Below are positions 19,801-31,474 of a stretch of 64,000 bases of DNA, piece after piece. The DNA is from Anniella stebbinsi (lineage: Eukaryota; Chordata; Lepidosauria; Squamata; Anniellidae). The notes under the pieces are model-generated. The model did not search any database. It was not told the DNA's origin and saw only the letters and a program-made list of their open reading frames with translations. Position numbers and translations under genes: made by a program. Position 1 is the stretch's first letter; each line of letters begins with the position of its first letter. The stretch lies in contig JARDYH010000004.1 in NCBI GenBank assembly GCA_029215795.1, positions 216,544,517 through 216,608,516 on the forward strand, read 5' to 3'.

Positions 19801-20010
19801 TTTCTTAATTACATTTATAGCCTACTTTTTTTCCCTCTTGCAAGGAACTCAGAGCAGCCCTCCTCTCCATTTTATCCTCACAACAACCCTGTGAGGTAGA
19901 TTAGGCTGAGAGCCAGTGACTGGCCGAAGTCACCCATTGAGCTTCATGGCCAAGTGGGGACTGAGTTCCAGTCCAACTCTTTCACTACCACACCACCCTA
20001 GCTTAATGAT
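19801..20010 (-). mobile_element. tRNA-derived SINE (ATAAA-tailed family)
   Basis: Minus copy: TTCTTAATTACATTTATAGC tail side, CTCCATTTTATCCTCACAAC, CCCTGTGAGGTAGATTAGGC and CTTCATGGCCAAGTGGGGAC. The tRNA-like head is diverged. Confidence 0.8.
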
Positions 20011-20650
20011 CTACCACCCGTCCTGATGCACATTTACTCTAAGATCAGGATGCCTTAGCCTTCATTGACAGGGACCCCCTTATTGGTTTTACCCCCTACA
20101 CAGATAGCCAACTGATATAGTCCACTGATATGTACTGACTGTTACACAAGGAGTCTCTGTGATCTATGTCCCTCATCCCCTTCCCACCTCTAGTGTCACT
20201 GCCATAATGACAGGCATTTTACAAGTGTTAAATAAATTGTTTGAGCAAACAGATTGCTACTGCCTTGAAAAGTGGTGCATGCTCCACTCCAACAGTAAAA
20301 ATAGTTCAACTGGGTACCACTGTGGGAAATATTTGCTTTTCCCTAGTAGAGGAGAGTCCTCTAGTGGTTCCATTGCAAAATGCAGTTCCAGAAGAGAAGA
20401 ACATTTACAGAAAGCAAGTGCTGTCAGAGTCTGATATTCCAAATTACAATTCCTGGGTAGCAAAGTGTTGAATCTCACTTGTGATAAAAGCAATGAACCA
20501 CCATGAAAGTGGTAAACATTTAGGATCTCTCTTCAGAGAACTTTCAAGTCAACATTTTAGGAGGTCGAGAGAGTGAAACGGGGACTGAAACAAGACCACT
20601 ACCTACTTTTTTCACCACCGTCTGTTTCACAGTAGCATTCAACGTGGCAA
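20011..20650. other. Unassigned stretch
   Basis: No gene or repeat recognised. Confidence 0.5.
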
Positions 20651-20730
20651 AGGGCTGTGGCTGAGTGACAGAGCACATGCTTTGCATGTTAAAGATTGCG
20701 GGTTCAACTATTCCAAGCCTGCTGTTAAAG
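20651..20730 (+). mobile_element. tRNA-Ala-derived SINE, 5' part
   Basis: GGGCTGTGGCTGAGTGACAG (A box), AGCACATGCTTTGCATG (anticodon region) and GGGTTCAACTATTCC (B box) resemble tRNA-Ala(TGC). The stems are broken and it is followed by non-tRNA sequence, so it is a SINE head, not a gene. Confidence 0.7.
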
Positions 20731-20860
20731 GCATAAAAGCAGGCCCCACTGGGGTGACACAGTGTTCTTGTTCCATTAGCAAGCCTACACATCCCCAGAA
20801 GAATAGCAGTAAGAAAAAGCCTTTCTCTCCCTGCAGAGTTAAGGGCCACTCTCAAACATT

Positions 20861-21375
20861 TTCATTTCATTCATTTCTATACCACCAATAGCCAGAATGC
20901 TCTGGGCTGTTGGCAAAGATTAAAAACATTAAAAGTACAATATTATGCACAATATAAAAACAATTTAGCTGCACACATATAAACAGAGCACACACACAAC
21001 ACATCTAAGCAATCTTCCATGACCTGATTAAAAACCTATCATATGCTGCCAAATGCCTGGGAGTAGAGTAAGGTCTTAATCTGGTGTCAAAAAGATAACA
21101 GCGTTTGTGCCAGGTGGGCCTTGCTGGGGAGTTTAATCCAGGGGAATTCATTCCATAATTGTGGGGGGCACCACCAAGAAGGCCCTCTCCCTTGTTGCCA
21201 CCCTCCAAGCCTCCCTTGGAGGAGGCACCTTAGACGATGAGCATAGTATATGGGTAGGTTCATGTCAGGAGAGATGCTCCATCAGGTGTTGAGGTCCTGA
21301 ACCGTGTAAGGCTTTCTAGGTCTAAATCAGCACCTTGAATCTGGCTCAGGAACATACATTAACAGCCAGTGTGCC
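20861..21375 (-). mobile_element. CR1/L2-clade LINE 3' end (family B)
   Basis: Minus copy with tail-side TTCATTTCTATACCACCAAT, AATGCCTGGGAGTAGAGTAA, AGATAACAGCGTTTGTGCC, CACCAAGAAGGCCCTCTCCC and AACCGTGTAAGGCTTTCTAG. Translation of the minus strand is in broken frames. It is more diverged than 2640-3184 and has an internal ~17-bp insertion near 21132. Confidence 0.8.
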
Positions 21376-21530
21376 AGTTCTTTCCCTCCTTGCACACCCC
21401 CTCTCTTATTCGTGTGTTTGGAAATTCTGGGCTATAAATAGCAAGTTGGACAATGCTACAGATTTAAATAATATTTTGGATAATGGGCAATTTGCTGCTC
21501 CTTAAAACTTCCTCAGATCAGAATTTCCTA

Positions 21531-21695
21531 GGCCAGATCTACACCAAGCAGGATATAGTGGTATATGGTATGTGTCAATGGGCCCCAACAGTTGTCAGTG
21601 CACTTCAATACCGCTATGAAGCAGTAGTGTGGCTCCTGCCTTTTATATACCGCTTTCATACCATTTTCATAGTGCTGCTTGGTGTAGATCTGGCT
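21531..21695. mobile_element. 165-bp MITE with 3-bp TSD (GGCCAGATCTACACC family)
   Basis: Terminal inverted repeats GGCCAGATCTACACC and GGTGTAGATCTGGCT are flanked by CTA (21528-21530 and 21696-21698). Internal GGGCCCCAACAGTTGTC is shared with 32166-32286 and 50509-50648. A 3-bp TSD fits PIF/Harbinger-type transposition, though that superfamily usually prefers TWA. No ORF. Confidence 0.75.
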
Positions 21696-21698
21696 CTA

Positions 21699-22374
21699 GT
21701 CTCCCTCAAGGGACCTTCAGCCAGTGATCCCTCTCATTGTCTTTCCCCTCCACCATAATGATAGGCTTTTGTTAATAATAACAATGGGTTCTATCCAACA
21801 TCACATCTACTCCCTTTCTTCTCCTTCCACCTACACCCCCAAGTCTGCTCCAGAGGGTCCCCCAAATCTCCAGAGCAAATTTGGGGATGGAGGGGGAAAG
21901 AGAAATCTGTTCCGCCAGTGGTGTCCTTTCCGCCGGCCACCAGAGGTAGATAAAACAGCTGGCTTTAGAAGACGATATTCTAAATAAGAAAACTTCTCCT
22001 TTCTGGCATTCCCACATTTTAGACCCCTTCCTCTCCTTGGAAGGGCCCTATTCCTAATCTGATTTGATCTAAATATTCTTGCTTCCCTTGATCCATCTCT
22101 ATGCAATGTAACCATGTGCTGAAAGCATCTGCATAAATCATCGCAACAGTAGCCCAATGCTTTCTGAGTTGGACAAATAAAGAATAGATTCCATAGCATG
22201 TAAACTTCTTTATCACAAATTGTCCCCTGTGGCTTTTGCAGTCTTCTTGAAAATGCTCCCCACCTCCCACACCAGAATCTGTCAGCTCCAAAATTAGCTT
22301 TATAATTCAAACAATAATCTACATTAGCTGCTAGAAGCACAGCTGTGGAAAGGGAAATATTTAATATTTATCCC
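21699..22374. other. Unassigned stretch
   Basis: No gene or repeat recognised. The minus-strand 169-codon open frame (21831-22340) has no domain I can identify and overlaps other frames. Confidence 0.45.
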
Positions 22375-22560
22375 TCCCCACAGCTTTAATATGCTGTGAA
22401 TAAACACGGCACATTTTGCTTTCTGGAATCAAGGTTTTAATCGGCTTTATGATCATCACCATGGCGTTCCCAATTAAAGCACACAATAGCTTTCCCAAGA
22501 CTTATCTTTTATTAAGGAGTTTGGGGAAATGTCGTTCTCCAAGCCCCAATCCAGCTAAAG
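22375..22560. other. Possible conserved non-coding block
   Basis: Unique-looking AT-rich sequence with several TAAT/ATTA-type words: CTTTAATATGCTGTGAATAA, GGTTTTAATCGGCTTTATGA, CCCAATTAAAGCACACAATA. No repeat family. The regulatory suggestion rests on composition only. Confidence 0.2.
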
Positions 22561-23084
22561 CTAGCAAAATGCAGTTAATCTGAAGTCAGAGCTGGGCTCC
22601 GTCTGTTGAGAACTCTGAAGGCTCTCCCTGAAACAGACAGTGGGGCGGGGACAGGAGAGGAATGCAGCCAAGGACAGGGAAGGAGGAGTCACTGACTGTC
22701 TTACTCCATGAATTGTTATCTCTCTCTCTCCTTGGTGGCCCATTTCTCCTCCTCCTCCCTTTCAAACTCCTGGGGGAAATTAGCTGCTATACTGGCATGG
22801 CCAGGGAGTTCTCCAGCAAAGCAAGGAAGAGGTCCATGGCAAGGTTGCTGAAGCAGCAAAGGGAACTGTCCAGCCATGTAAACAAAACTAGGAGCTGGCC
22901 AGAATGAGATGTTGCACCAGCAACATCTTGGCTGCAAGTGAAGGGTTGTATAGCTTGCCTTGCTGCCCCATGCGTTCCTGGAGTATTGGTGGAGCACTGA
23001 TTCATAGTATACTTCAATTCATAGTTCCAGTTCCTGAGTAGCACTCAGAAACAGATGGTCTCATCCTGCCAAACATCCATGGCA
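22561..23084. other. Unassigned stretch
   Basis: No gene or repeat recognised. Confidence 0.5.
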
Positions 23085-23425
23085 TCTGTCATGAACCACC
23101 AGGACTGGCACCAGGAACTCTTGGCTCTGGGGGTAGCTGCTTATGGGGTGAGCCACTAGAGCTGCATTTTGAAGCAACTTGCTGATCCCATTCTAGGTTG
23201 TGGACTGGTCCCACCCACCCAGGCTGGCCTTTGGGCCCTCTTAGACAAGCATGGCTATAAAAAGCTTCCAGTTTGGGCTGAGACTTTGACTGACCAACAA
23301 CAGTCTTCCTGATTGTTATATTTCAGTGTGTCTTTTGCTCTGATTCTTTCCTCTACTCTGGTTCATTGGCACAACCCTTGGCTCCACTCGGATCCTGCCT
23401 ACAGGTCAGCCCTGACAGCATTTTC
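23085..23425 (+). mobile_element. Possible LTR fragment
   Basis: Starts near TGTCATGAACCACCAGGACT, has a TATA-like GGCTATAAAAAGCTTCC at 23250, and ends around TCAGCCCTGACAGC. A related piece at 40735-40805 shares GGACT, then GAACCCCTGGCTCTG, then GTGAGCCAC-like words. Two diverged copies and a promoter-like box would fit a solo LTR, but TSDs and coding partners are absent. Confidence 0.3.
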
Positions 23426-24160
23426 AGGTCTAGATTTCAGCTTAGACTCTTTGCTATCTCTGCTCCTGAGATGAGTGGGGATGGGCAAGAGCTAGGGTGT
23501 ATGTGACCAATCATGAAACTGAAGTACCCAATCAGGGCGGCCAGGATGGCTGGAATATTTGTTGTGGTATTCTCTGGGGATATTGGCAGAGTTGTCCCCC
23601 TATGAGGAGGAGGTCTTATCTTGTTCTGGGCTGGTTCAGTCATGAATAGAACATGACAGAACCCCACCCCATCCCATCCTTAAAATAACCTTGGGAAGAG
23701 CAAGAAAAATACTCTGTTTGTAGCACCCTTTGACCCTTCAGTCTGTAAGGAACTGCTGACCACTGCTCCATCTGGTAAGCCACACAACTGCAGTCTCTCA
23801 GGGAAGAACTTTCCACATCTGGCTTGGCTCCACCTGCCCTTGCTGACCATTGGCTCCTCCTGGGTCCTAAATGCTTGATGCCTCTTATTCCACTCTGATA
23901 GCCAAGTCTGATTACTGATATAAGTTTGTCACATTGTAAAACTCTGTACAAGATTCTTCTGATCTACAAAGACTACATGAATGGGGGGAGCTGTAATGTT
24001 GGGGGGAGGGATATACCCTAAAATTAGAAAGGTTCTCCGATCAGTACCCTTCTGCTTGGAAAAGGTCCCTTCCTCTCACAGAAGGCAGATCCTGGATCTA
24101 ACCACATAATCTCCAGATTGTTACAAAGATTAAAGAATATTTTGTATGGCAAGTGGCTCT
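23426..24160. other. Unassigned stretch
   Basis: No gene or repeat recognised. Confidence 0.5.
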
Positions 24161-24485
24161 CTAATTATATTTATTTATTTATTTTATTTCTAACCCACCT
24201 CTCCTTCCAGATCGAGGTGGGGGACAACAATAAATATAAATACAAGAATCATAAAATAGATAAAACATTTAAACAAATAAAAACAAATACATTATTAAAA
24301 ACAACTTAAAGTTCAACTAGGTAGGCCTGACGGAAGAGATCAGTCTTCACAGCTCTCTTAAATTCAAGAAGATTTCTAATTTGTCGAATCTCCTCTGGCA
24401 GGCCATTCCACAGTCTGGGAGCGGCAGAGAAGGTCCTCTGGGTAACGCTCATCAGCCTAGTTCTAGCTGATTGAAGTCAGGAGCA
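24161..24485 (-). mobile_element. CR1/L2-clade LINE 3' end (family A)
   Basis: Minus copy: (ATTT)n, TTTCTAACCCACCTCTCCTT, CCTGACGGAAGAGATCAGTC and AATCTCCTCTGGCAGGCCAT. It corresponds to the last ~320 bp of the copy at 48850-50700, including the C-terminal (R)LWNGLPEE region. Confidence 0.85.
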
Positions 24486-24508
24486 GCACAATGACAGGAT
24501 GTCTAGGG

Positions 24509-24544
<36 letters not shown>

Positions 24545-24563
24545 ATCTATCTAATCTATCTAT
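24509..24563. repeat. (TCTA)n microsatellite
   Basis: About thirteen TCTA units with two interruptions, directly after the LINE fragment. Confidence 0.95.
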
Positions 24564-24707
24564 ACCAGGTTTTTGCATATAAAACAAGTGAGCCCATTAG
24601 AGATTAGTAAGGTATCTCCCTGGTTGGCTGTTCTGCTAACATATTCACAGGTTCATATAACTCTGATTAGATACCTCTTGGGACATATTAACCACTTCTA
24701 TGTTTAC

Positions 24708-24762
24708 AATGGCCCTGTTCAGAAGACACCTTAAACCACAGCTTTAACCACGGTGGAAAGGA
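24708..24762. mobile_element. MITE fragment (CTGTTCAGAAGACAC family)
   Basis: GGCCCTGTTCAGAAGACACC followed by AACCACAGCTTTAACCACGG; left half of the family at 2128-2246. Confidence 0.4.
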
Positions 24763-25404
24763 GAGAACCAGGAAACAAAGAGAAACCAGGACCTAAGGAC
24801 AACCAGAAGGCAGAACCAGAAAGCAAGCCAGGAGTTGTGACCAAAAGCAAGATCAGAAATTCATGAGGTAGACCTTGAGAAATGAGAAATACTCAGATAG
24901 ACCTTGTTGCTCATGCAAGACTCAGCTGGAAAAGGAAGTCCTTTATATTCCTTCCTCTGTCCTTCCTGCAGGCAGAGCTTAAATGCTCAGTGGTACATGT
25001 TGAAAAAAAGGACTTCCAAGGCAAATATTAAAGGGAAATTGGAATGTAACTGGGAAGTATTATTGAAGCTGAACTACTTTTGAGCTATTTGCAAAGGAAG
25101 ACACAAAGTAAGAGCTAGGTTGTTGTTTTAATTCTACATAGTGCCCATATAGTATTGAGCTAGAAAACTATTTGGAACAGTGAAAACATCAGACATGAAC
25201 CCATTGTGAAGAATTAACAGTGCCAGAGAAAACCCATCCAAGTTCTTTTACTCATATTCCAGTCGATCAATTATTGCATTGCAATCTTGGTGCAAATTCC
25301 ACTTCAACCAGAAGGAAGATTGAACAACAGAGCAGAATGAAGAGAAGCCAAGGGAAATGAATTCATTTACAAATTGGCTGATCAATATGTTTTGAACATA
25401 AATG
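24763..25404. other. Unassigned stretch
   Basis: Purine-rich near 24755-24860. No gene or repeat recognised. Confidence 0.5.
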
Positions 25405-25602
25405 TCCAGTATCAGAGGCAGTAAACCTATATATACCAGTTGCTGGGGAACATGGATGGGAGGGTGCTGTTGCACCCTTGTCCTTCTTGTGGGTTCCTGG
25501 TTGACAACTGGTTGGCCATTGTGTGAATGGAGTGCTAGATTAGATGGACCATTGATCAGATCCAGCATGGCTCTTCTTATGCTCTTATGTCCTTCTTCAG
25601 TG
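25405..25602 (+). mobile_element. TTCTTATG-tailed SINE-like repeat
   Basis: ATCAGAGGCAGTAAACCT, CAGTTGCTGGGGAACATGGA, GTCCTTCTTGTGGGTTCC, TGGTTGGCCATTGTGTGAAT and GATCCAGCATGGCTCTTCTT, then TATGCTCTTATG. The octamer-like tail recalls CR1, suggesting CR1 machinery mobilised it (inference). Other copies are at 13620 and 54205 (+), and at 10063, 33038, 62025 and 63935 (-). Confidence 0.75.
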
Positions 25603-26785
25603 AAAACTGTTTAAAATATGAATTAAGAAATTAGTACACTGGTTGATTTCAAAGTAAAAAAAAACTTTTTTTAAAATCCCTCATTGGCCCATTGTAAATT
25701 GCACTCAGATTTATTTAATTAAATATGAAGAGGGCACCACTTGAATTAGATAATGTTACTCAAGGATAACCTGTTGTACTGATTTCTTAATTTTCAAGTT
25801 AAATCACTTCTCTCAAGTATGAACATTTATGTTCAAAGCATGTTGGGGAATTTGGAAGCCAGTTTATAAATAAAATCACCTTCCACTTCTTGGTTTGGCT
25901 GTTTTTTTTCCAATCCCACCTCAGCCATCAATGTACAGCCACTTCACTTGTATTTTCTTAAGAATTTCATCCGCATTCAATTTCATTTATTTATTGATAC
26001 AATTTATATGCCATACTATGTCCGATACAATTTCTGATCAGAAAACAACAACAACACAAAATTAAGGCTTTTAAAATCAGATTGTGCCAATAAAACCATG
26101 ACAAGTCAAGGGTGACTTATTTAAACAAAAATGTCTTCCGCAGGCATTTTTCTCAGATATGTCAGAATACAATATCATGAAATGCCTCTGTGATCCAATT
26201 CTAGTTTATTTCTGTCCAGACCTTATTTATGGTTACTGTGGAAAGGTCATCTCCCATTTGCAATTCGAAAGCCCAGTATTTTTAAAGAATGTATGTTATA
26301 CTTGTGAAAATTTAGACAAAGCAGCTTTCTTACTTCCAGTCTGGAATGGAGAGTAACTTTTTGACTGTTGATCATTTGACCTTTCTGCCAATGCAGACTT
26401 TAGTTTTTAGTGCTTGTAATACAGACATCAGCCTGCTGCCATTTGGACTTCAATGAGCCATAAAGACGCTTGGACAGAATTGGAGGGTAGAGAAAGGATC
26501 ATTGTGGACTTGGGCAGGATTCAAAGTGATGTGTTCCAAAGCCTTTGGCCATGGTATCCATCGTTAAAATGGAGCCATTCTAAGCTAAAATTGAAATTTC
26601 ATCTGTCCAAATCTCACTCCTTGCCAAATGTGCACCAGCTGAGTCCTGAAGGGGGAAGAGGACCACCATCAAAAGAATTTTGAGTTGGTTAAAGATATGG
26701 CAACTCTAATAGCCTCATGCTGGTGTCCAAATGCACTTGACTAACATTGTATGGAGCAAGACAGTAGGACGACACTCGCTGGATC
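25603..26785. other. Unassigned AT-rich stretch
   Basis: Mostly AT-rich with no gene recognised. 25985-26155 (TTTATTTATTGATACAATTT ...) has the look of a LINE 3' tail in minus orientation but matches no family above. Confidence 0.4.
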
Positions 26786-26911
26786 CAGTGGAGGCTGGTG
26801 GTTCCAGTGTCAGTGAGGCAATAAATCTGCTTCGGGTTTCAGTCAGAACCAATCAGAACTGTAACAGAGATATCAGTACCCCACCGACATTGGAGCCACC
26901 GGTCTTCACTG
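26786..26911. mobile_element. Foldback MITE (CAGTGGAGGCTGGTGG family)
   Basis: Left terminus CAGTGGAGGCTGGTGG, GGGTTTCAGTCAGAACCAAT core, right terminus CCACCGGTCTTCACTG. 126 bp, internally shortened relative to 15008-15148. Confidence 0.75.
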
Positions 26912-27186
26912 GCCGGAGCTACACCGTTTTTGCACTCTCCCTTGCTTTGTCCCATTGCCATCCAGTGGCACTGCTAAGGTTCGAGCTCTGGGTACGCCAC
27001 TCTTCCCCACACATGAAACCACTCCTCTCTTTCCCCATTTCTCTTTTTGCTTCCTCCACCTCCATTTCCCTCTAGGCAGAATCGCCTTTTGCTTCTTTTA
27101 CTTTTTTTAGTTCTTTCCTTCAACTTTTAGAAGAGATTGGGCTCATTGCAAAAGAATCAGAAGCACGCTGGGAAAATAAATATTTA
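26912..27186. other. Unassigned stretch
   Basis: Nothing recognised. Confidence 0.5.
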
Positions 27187-27460
27187 GGCTGGAGGGCCAG
27201 TATGGTGTAATGGTTAGAGTATGAGACTGGGAGTCAGGAGATCCGGGTTCTAGTCCCCCACTTGGCCATGGAAGCTCACTGGGTGACTTTGGGCCAGACA
27301 CAGATTCTCAGCCCAACCTATCTCACCAGGTTGTTGTTGTAAGGATAAAATGGAGAGGAGGAGGATTACATATGCCGCCTTGGGTTCCTTGGAGGAAAAA
27401 AGGCAGGATATGAATGTAATTAAATAAATACATATATAAATAAATAAATAAATTTGATAA
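27187..27460 (+). mobile_element. tRNA-derived SINE, near full length
   Basis: Head with A box (GTAATGGTTAGAGTATGAGA) and B box (CGGGTTCTAGTCC), central domain CCATGGAAGCTCACTGGGTG, then GGATAAAATGGAGAGGAGGA, GCCGCCTTGGGTTCCTTGGA and GGCAGGATATGAATG, ending in an (AAAT)n tail. This is the best-preserved copy of the commonest SINE here. Others are at 3862, 19801, 37773 and 58012 (-), and at 36783 and 52816 (+). Confidence 0.9.
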
Positions 27461-27763
27461 TAACAAAAACAAATGCAGCTTTACTCTGCAGCATACCTGA
27501 TCTTCTCTAAAAGTTGAAAAACCTGTGTAGTTAGGGGTGAGAGGAGCTTAGGTCACTATGGCTCTCATAACAATGATGATGTAGTATTTGCTTAATAAAG
27601 ATTAATCGGTATTGACTGTGAACTATCAATTGAAATCAATTTAGACATGTCTACTCAGAGGTAAGTCCCATTGAGTTCAATAAGGCTTACGCCTGGGTAA
27701 GTGCATATAGAAGTCTTCCAGATGTTTTGGACTACAAATCCCAGCATTCATGTTGGCTGGGGC

Positions 27764-27765
<2 letters not shown>
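27461..27765. repeat. Short dispersed repeats
   Basis: 27644-27710 is the CTACTCAGAGGTAAGTCCCA dispersed repeat. 27713-27763 is a half copy of the foldback MITE (CTTCCAGATGTTTTGGACTA, AATCCCAGCATTCATGTTGG). The rest is unassigned. Confidence 0.5.
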
Positions 27766-27800
<35 letters not shown>

Positions 27801-28730
27801 TTATAACCCACCTCTCCCTCTAGATCGAGGCGGGGAACAACAACAAATATAAAACACAAAAATCACAAAATAGTTGAAATATTAAAAACAAATAAAAACC
27901 AATACATCATTAAAAACATCTTAAAATTCAACTGGATAGGCCTGCCGGAAAAGAGCAGTCTTCATGACACTCTTAAATTCATGAAGACTGCTAATTTGTC
28001 TAATCTCCTCCGGCACACCATTCCAGTCTGGGAGCGGTAGAAGAGACGGTCCTCTGGGTAACACTCGTCAGCCTAGTTCTGGCTGATTTGAGTAAGTTCT
28101 TCCCAGAGGACCTGAGTGTGTGGGGCAGATTATACGGGAGAAGACGATCCCGCAGATAACCTGGACCCAAACCATGTAGGGCTTTAAAGGTAATAACCAA
28201 CACTTTATACTTCGCCCGGAAACTGATTGGCAGCCAATGAAGCGATTTTAAAACTGGTGTAATTTGGTCACCCCTAGATGTACCAGTGACCAACCTGGCT
28301 GCCATATTTTGAACTAGTTGAAGTTTCTGGAGCCATATGTATAACGCATTGCAGAAGTCAAGCCTCGAAGTTACCAGCGTGTGCACTACCATCTTTAGGT
28401 CTTCCAACTCTAGGAAGGGGCGCAGCTGGCATATCAGCCAAAGCTGATAGTAGGCACTCCTGGCCATTGCATCTATCTGGGCTGTCATTTGGAGTGACGG
28501 ATCCAGGAGCACCCCCAAGCTGCGAACACAGTCTTTCGGGGGGGAGGTGTAACCCCATCCAGAACTAGTTGACACACCTCCAAACCCAGGTTAGGGCCTT
28601 TGACAGCGAGCACCTCCATCTTGTCTGGATTCAGCTTCAGTTTGTTTTTCCTCATTCAGCCCATTACCGCCTCCAAGCATTCATTCAGAGGAGACACACT
28701 ATCCTTAGCTGACAATGTTGTCAAAGGCAA
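27766..28730 (-). mobile_element. CR1/L2-clade LINE (family A), 965-bp 3' portion
   Basis: Minus-strand copy from an (AAT)n tail through the 3' UTR and the end of the RT/C-terminal ORF. The longest open segment (28000-28575) reads SLGVLLDPSLQMTAQIDAMA, YQLWLICQLRPFLELEDLKM, TSRLDFCNALY and LQLVQNMAARLVTGTSRGDQ. It matches 49580-50700 throughout. Frameshifts interrupt it, so it is a pseudogene. It begins downstream of the YADD motif. Confidence 0.9.
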
Positions 28731-29331
28731 GAAACATTTGCCCAAAACATTTGGAAGGCACAGATTGGGGAAGGATGGTGTATCGGACTGCAGCCTAAGT
28801 GGTACTGGGGCAGAGAATTTGACAATATATGATGACATCACGTTTTGCATTAGTAAAGCTTGCAAGAGAAAGGAGATCTTGGGGCACTGTTCTGGTCACA
28901 TGTAGCTAGAGATGTACAGATTCTGTAAAATCCTTTCTGTCTGCATTTTGTAGATTGGCAGGAGCCTCTCATTCCATTGTCATGGAATCAGATATTTTTC
29001 CAGTTCCCAAAATTTATGCAATTTCGCATTAGCACAAATTTGCATTTGTGCAAATTCTCACTTGCAAAAATGCACAAATAATCCCCCATGTGCATTTTCA
29101 TGTAATTAAGAAATGCATATTTTTGGCTGGTGTTTTTTTAAAAAAATATATGTATTTTTTCTATGACTAAATCTGCATACAATTCCAGGAAGTGAAAAAA
29201 AAATGTCTGCACGTCCATGGAATCCATGTAACTCAGGAAAAGCCAGCCTCCTGCAGAACCCATCGGGTGGATTCACAGAAACCTGAACTCATTTAATCCC
29301 AGTGCGGATTTCTCCAATATCCCTTCTCATA
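28731..29331. other. Unassigned, with TGTGCAAATT-rich segment
   Basis: 28907-29250 starts CTAGAGATGTACAGATTC and contains CACAAATTTGCATTTGTGCA and AAAAATGCACAAATAATCC, similar to words at 12400-12540. It may be a decayed hAT-like element with subterminal motif arrays. No right terminus was found. Confidence 0.35.
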
Positions 29332-29555
29332 GGCTGAATACAGATGACACAATAAGCAATTGGGGGGGGGAACAATAGTCAGTTGTATTGACTATCATGT
29401 CGTCCGAATGCTGCCATAGTCAACTCAGCGCTGATCCTAATCCACACCACAGTTGATTATTTATTACCATGTTCTGTGGGTAGTACACCCTAGATGAACA
29501 ACTGTAAAGTTGATTATTACCCCACCATTGACTATCGTGTTGTCCGAATTCAGCC
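29332..29555. mobile_element. MITE, 224 bp (GGCTGAATACAGATGACAC family)
   Basis: Imperfect inverted ends GGCTGAATACAGATGACAC and GTGTTGTCCGAATTCAGCC enclose GATTATTTATTACC and GACTATCATGTCGTCCGAAT. No clear TSD. This is the most complete member of the family also at 2128-2246. Confidence 0.65.
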
Positions 29556-31154
29556 ACAGTGTCAGTATCAGTGTTCCGCAATTGGGCTCATCTTGATTTG
29601 GAATGGAAGGGGGTGGAATTGTATTTGCCGATGCCTCACCTCCAGCTGGGTTTGTCTCGATACTTGCTACACTATTTAAAAGAGTTGGGACAGGAAACAA
29701 GGCCGCAAAGCAAATGCAATTTTTAAAATTAATTTTCATTAACGAACGTCTCTCGCTATAAGCACAAGTGATTAATTTGGCTTGGTAATGGGAAACGCTT
29801 CAACCAGCGCGCAGGTTCTGTGATGTGAAATTGATGACTATAGCAGCAGAGGCAAAGAACAAATAGCTTTCCAAAACACAAAGGTCACTTCCAAAGGTTA
29901 CGGTGGCTTGCACGTCTTCAATTATCAGAATGGAAACTAGGAAACAATAAGGGGCAGACTGTGATAATTCTATTAAAGATGACAAGGGAAGTAAGAGGGC
30001 AGACTTTGGCAGAAGTTCAACATGCCTGATGCATTGGGGGAAGGTTCTTATTCTGCAGCGTAGGATGTGAAACATCTAGGGATTGTATTCCCTCAAGAGG
30101 CAGGTCAAAAGCTGCTTAAGCAGATGAGACAAGTCAAGCTGTATTTTTTGTCAGCTGAAGAAAGGTGAGCTATGGCATTCAGTCTTCGGCTGCTATCTTG
30201 TCATATACCTTGCCTAAGAAGAATAATGGGATCTACTGTCTTTTTTTTCAATAAAGAAGTGTTAATCTTTCTTCTGACAGCATGCTGCTCCAGCATCATT
30301 TTAACAAGGGCACTTGGTTTGGCTTGGCACATTCATAATAGATCAAAACTAAGTAGTCCTCTCCTACCTTCAGAGCATTTCAGTGCCAAAAGAAATAGGA
30401 GCCCACTTGTCGGAACCAATCACTTTTATGGCCATGAATTTGCCATAGTTGTGAGTCAGGCATGCATTCTGAGAGTAAGTGGGCAATGTGTGGTGGGCAA
30501 CATATGCGGGCCCTGCTTCCCCCAAAAACTGTGGAAAAAATTAAAATCAAACTCAAAACAACCTCTGGAGCAGCCATTATGAAGCTTGTTTTACCCTTTT
30601 AGAACTCTGCAGCTACTGTGGAGCACTAAAAGAGTTTAAATTGTTGTTTTGTTTATTTATTTATTGAGCACCATGACAGTTGTTGGGACTTGACTTCCCA
30701 GAGATGTGGCCCAATTCACAGTAAATCCTTTTATTGCCATACTTCCTGTAAATATCTTTATACCTTTACAGCCCCAACAAAGATCTACAGATTACAGTTC
30801 ACAAAAGGTGGCCTAGACCAGGTTCAGTTCATGAGCACCAAAACAACACCCCAAGCAGACCTGGATCAAGCTAGCAGAATAAATCCCAATAAATTCAGGG
30901 AATTCAAGACAAAGTGGAGAAGTTTTTCAGGTTATCCAAGTGTTGTTTCTAGCCAAGTCAATGGCTAACGGCTCTGACATAAATACAGGAGAGTGGTCAC
31001 TACAGATCAGTATTGGATATTCAGTCCTGGCAGGGAAACCTGCCTCTCGGGCAATTACTGCATCTCACAGGATGCTTCTGCTCCGCCCTCTTCAATTGAC
31101 AATGCATTAAAGGAGATGCCTCTGAAACACGCTCTCCTGGAGAGACCTCCTGCT
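29556..31154. other. Unassigned stretch, possible non-coding conservation
   Basis: No gene or repeat family recognised apart from a short (TTTA)n at 30650-30666. 29700-30080 is unique-looking with ATTAATTTTCATTAACGA and AGTGATTAATTTGGCTTGG, homeodomain-type words that could mark a regulatory element (speculative). Confidence 0.35.
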
Positions 31155-31474
31155 TAGGCTGACCAGATAAAATCCAGGTCAGGGCTAATGTAACTTTAAC
31201 AGTTGTAGAGAAAAAGGAATTTCAGCCAGTGTCATTTGTTTGCAATTAGTTCCTGGTGATATTCCCTCTTCATCACAACAGTTAAAGGTGCAGGCACTAT
31301 ACTAGAGTGACCATATACAAAAGAAGGCAGGGCCCCTGCAACTTTAACTGTTGTGGTGAAGAAGAAATTTCATGAGGAACTAATTGCATACAAATGGCAT
31401 TGGCTGAAATTCCCTTTTCTCTACAAATGTTAAAGTTACATGAACCCTGTCCTCCTTTTCATATGGTCAGCCTA
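31155..31474 (+). mobile_element. 320-bp palindromic hAT-like MITE, full length
   Basis: Ends TAGGCTGACC...GGTCAGCCTA. A perfect 8-bp TSD CTCCTGCT lies at 31147-31154 and 31475-31482. The plus-orientation centre is CACTATACTAGAGTGACC. 320 bp, no ORF. Confidence 0.95.

Noticed and set aside
20651..20730. tRNA-Ala gene
   Set aside because: A and B boxes are visible but the cloverleaf stems do not hold, and the same head occurs in SINE copies at 890 and 51745.
26159..26356. Second Penelope-like fragment (SPVFLKN-like words)
   Set aside because: Only a short word is shared with 3485-3515, and the surrounding frame does not match the family.
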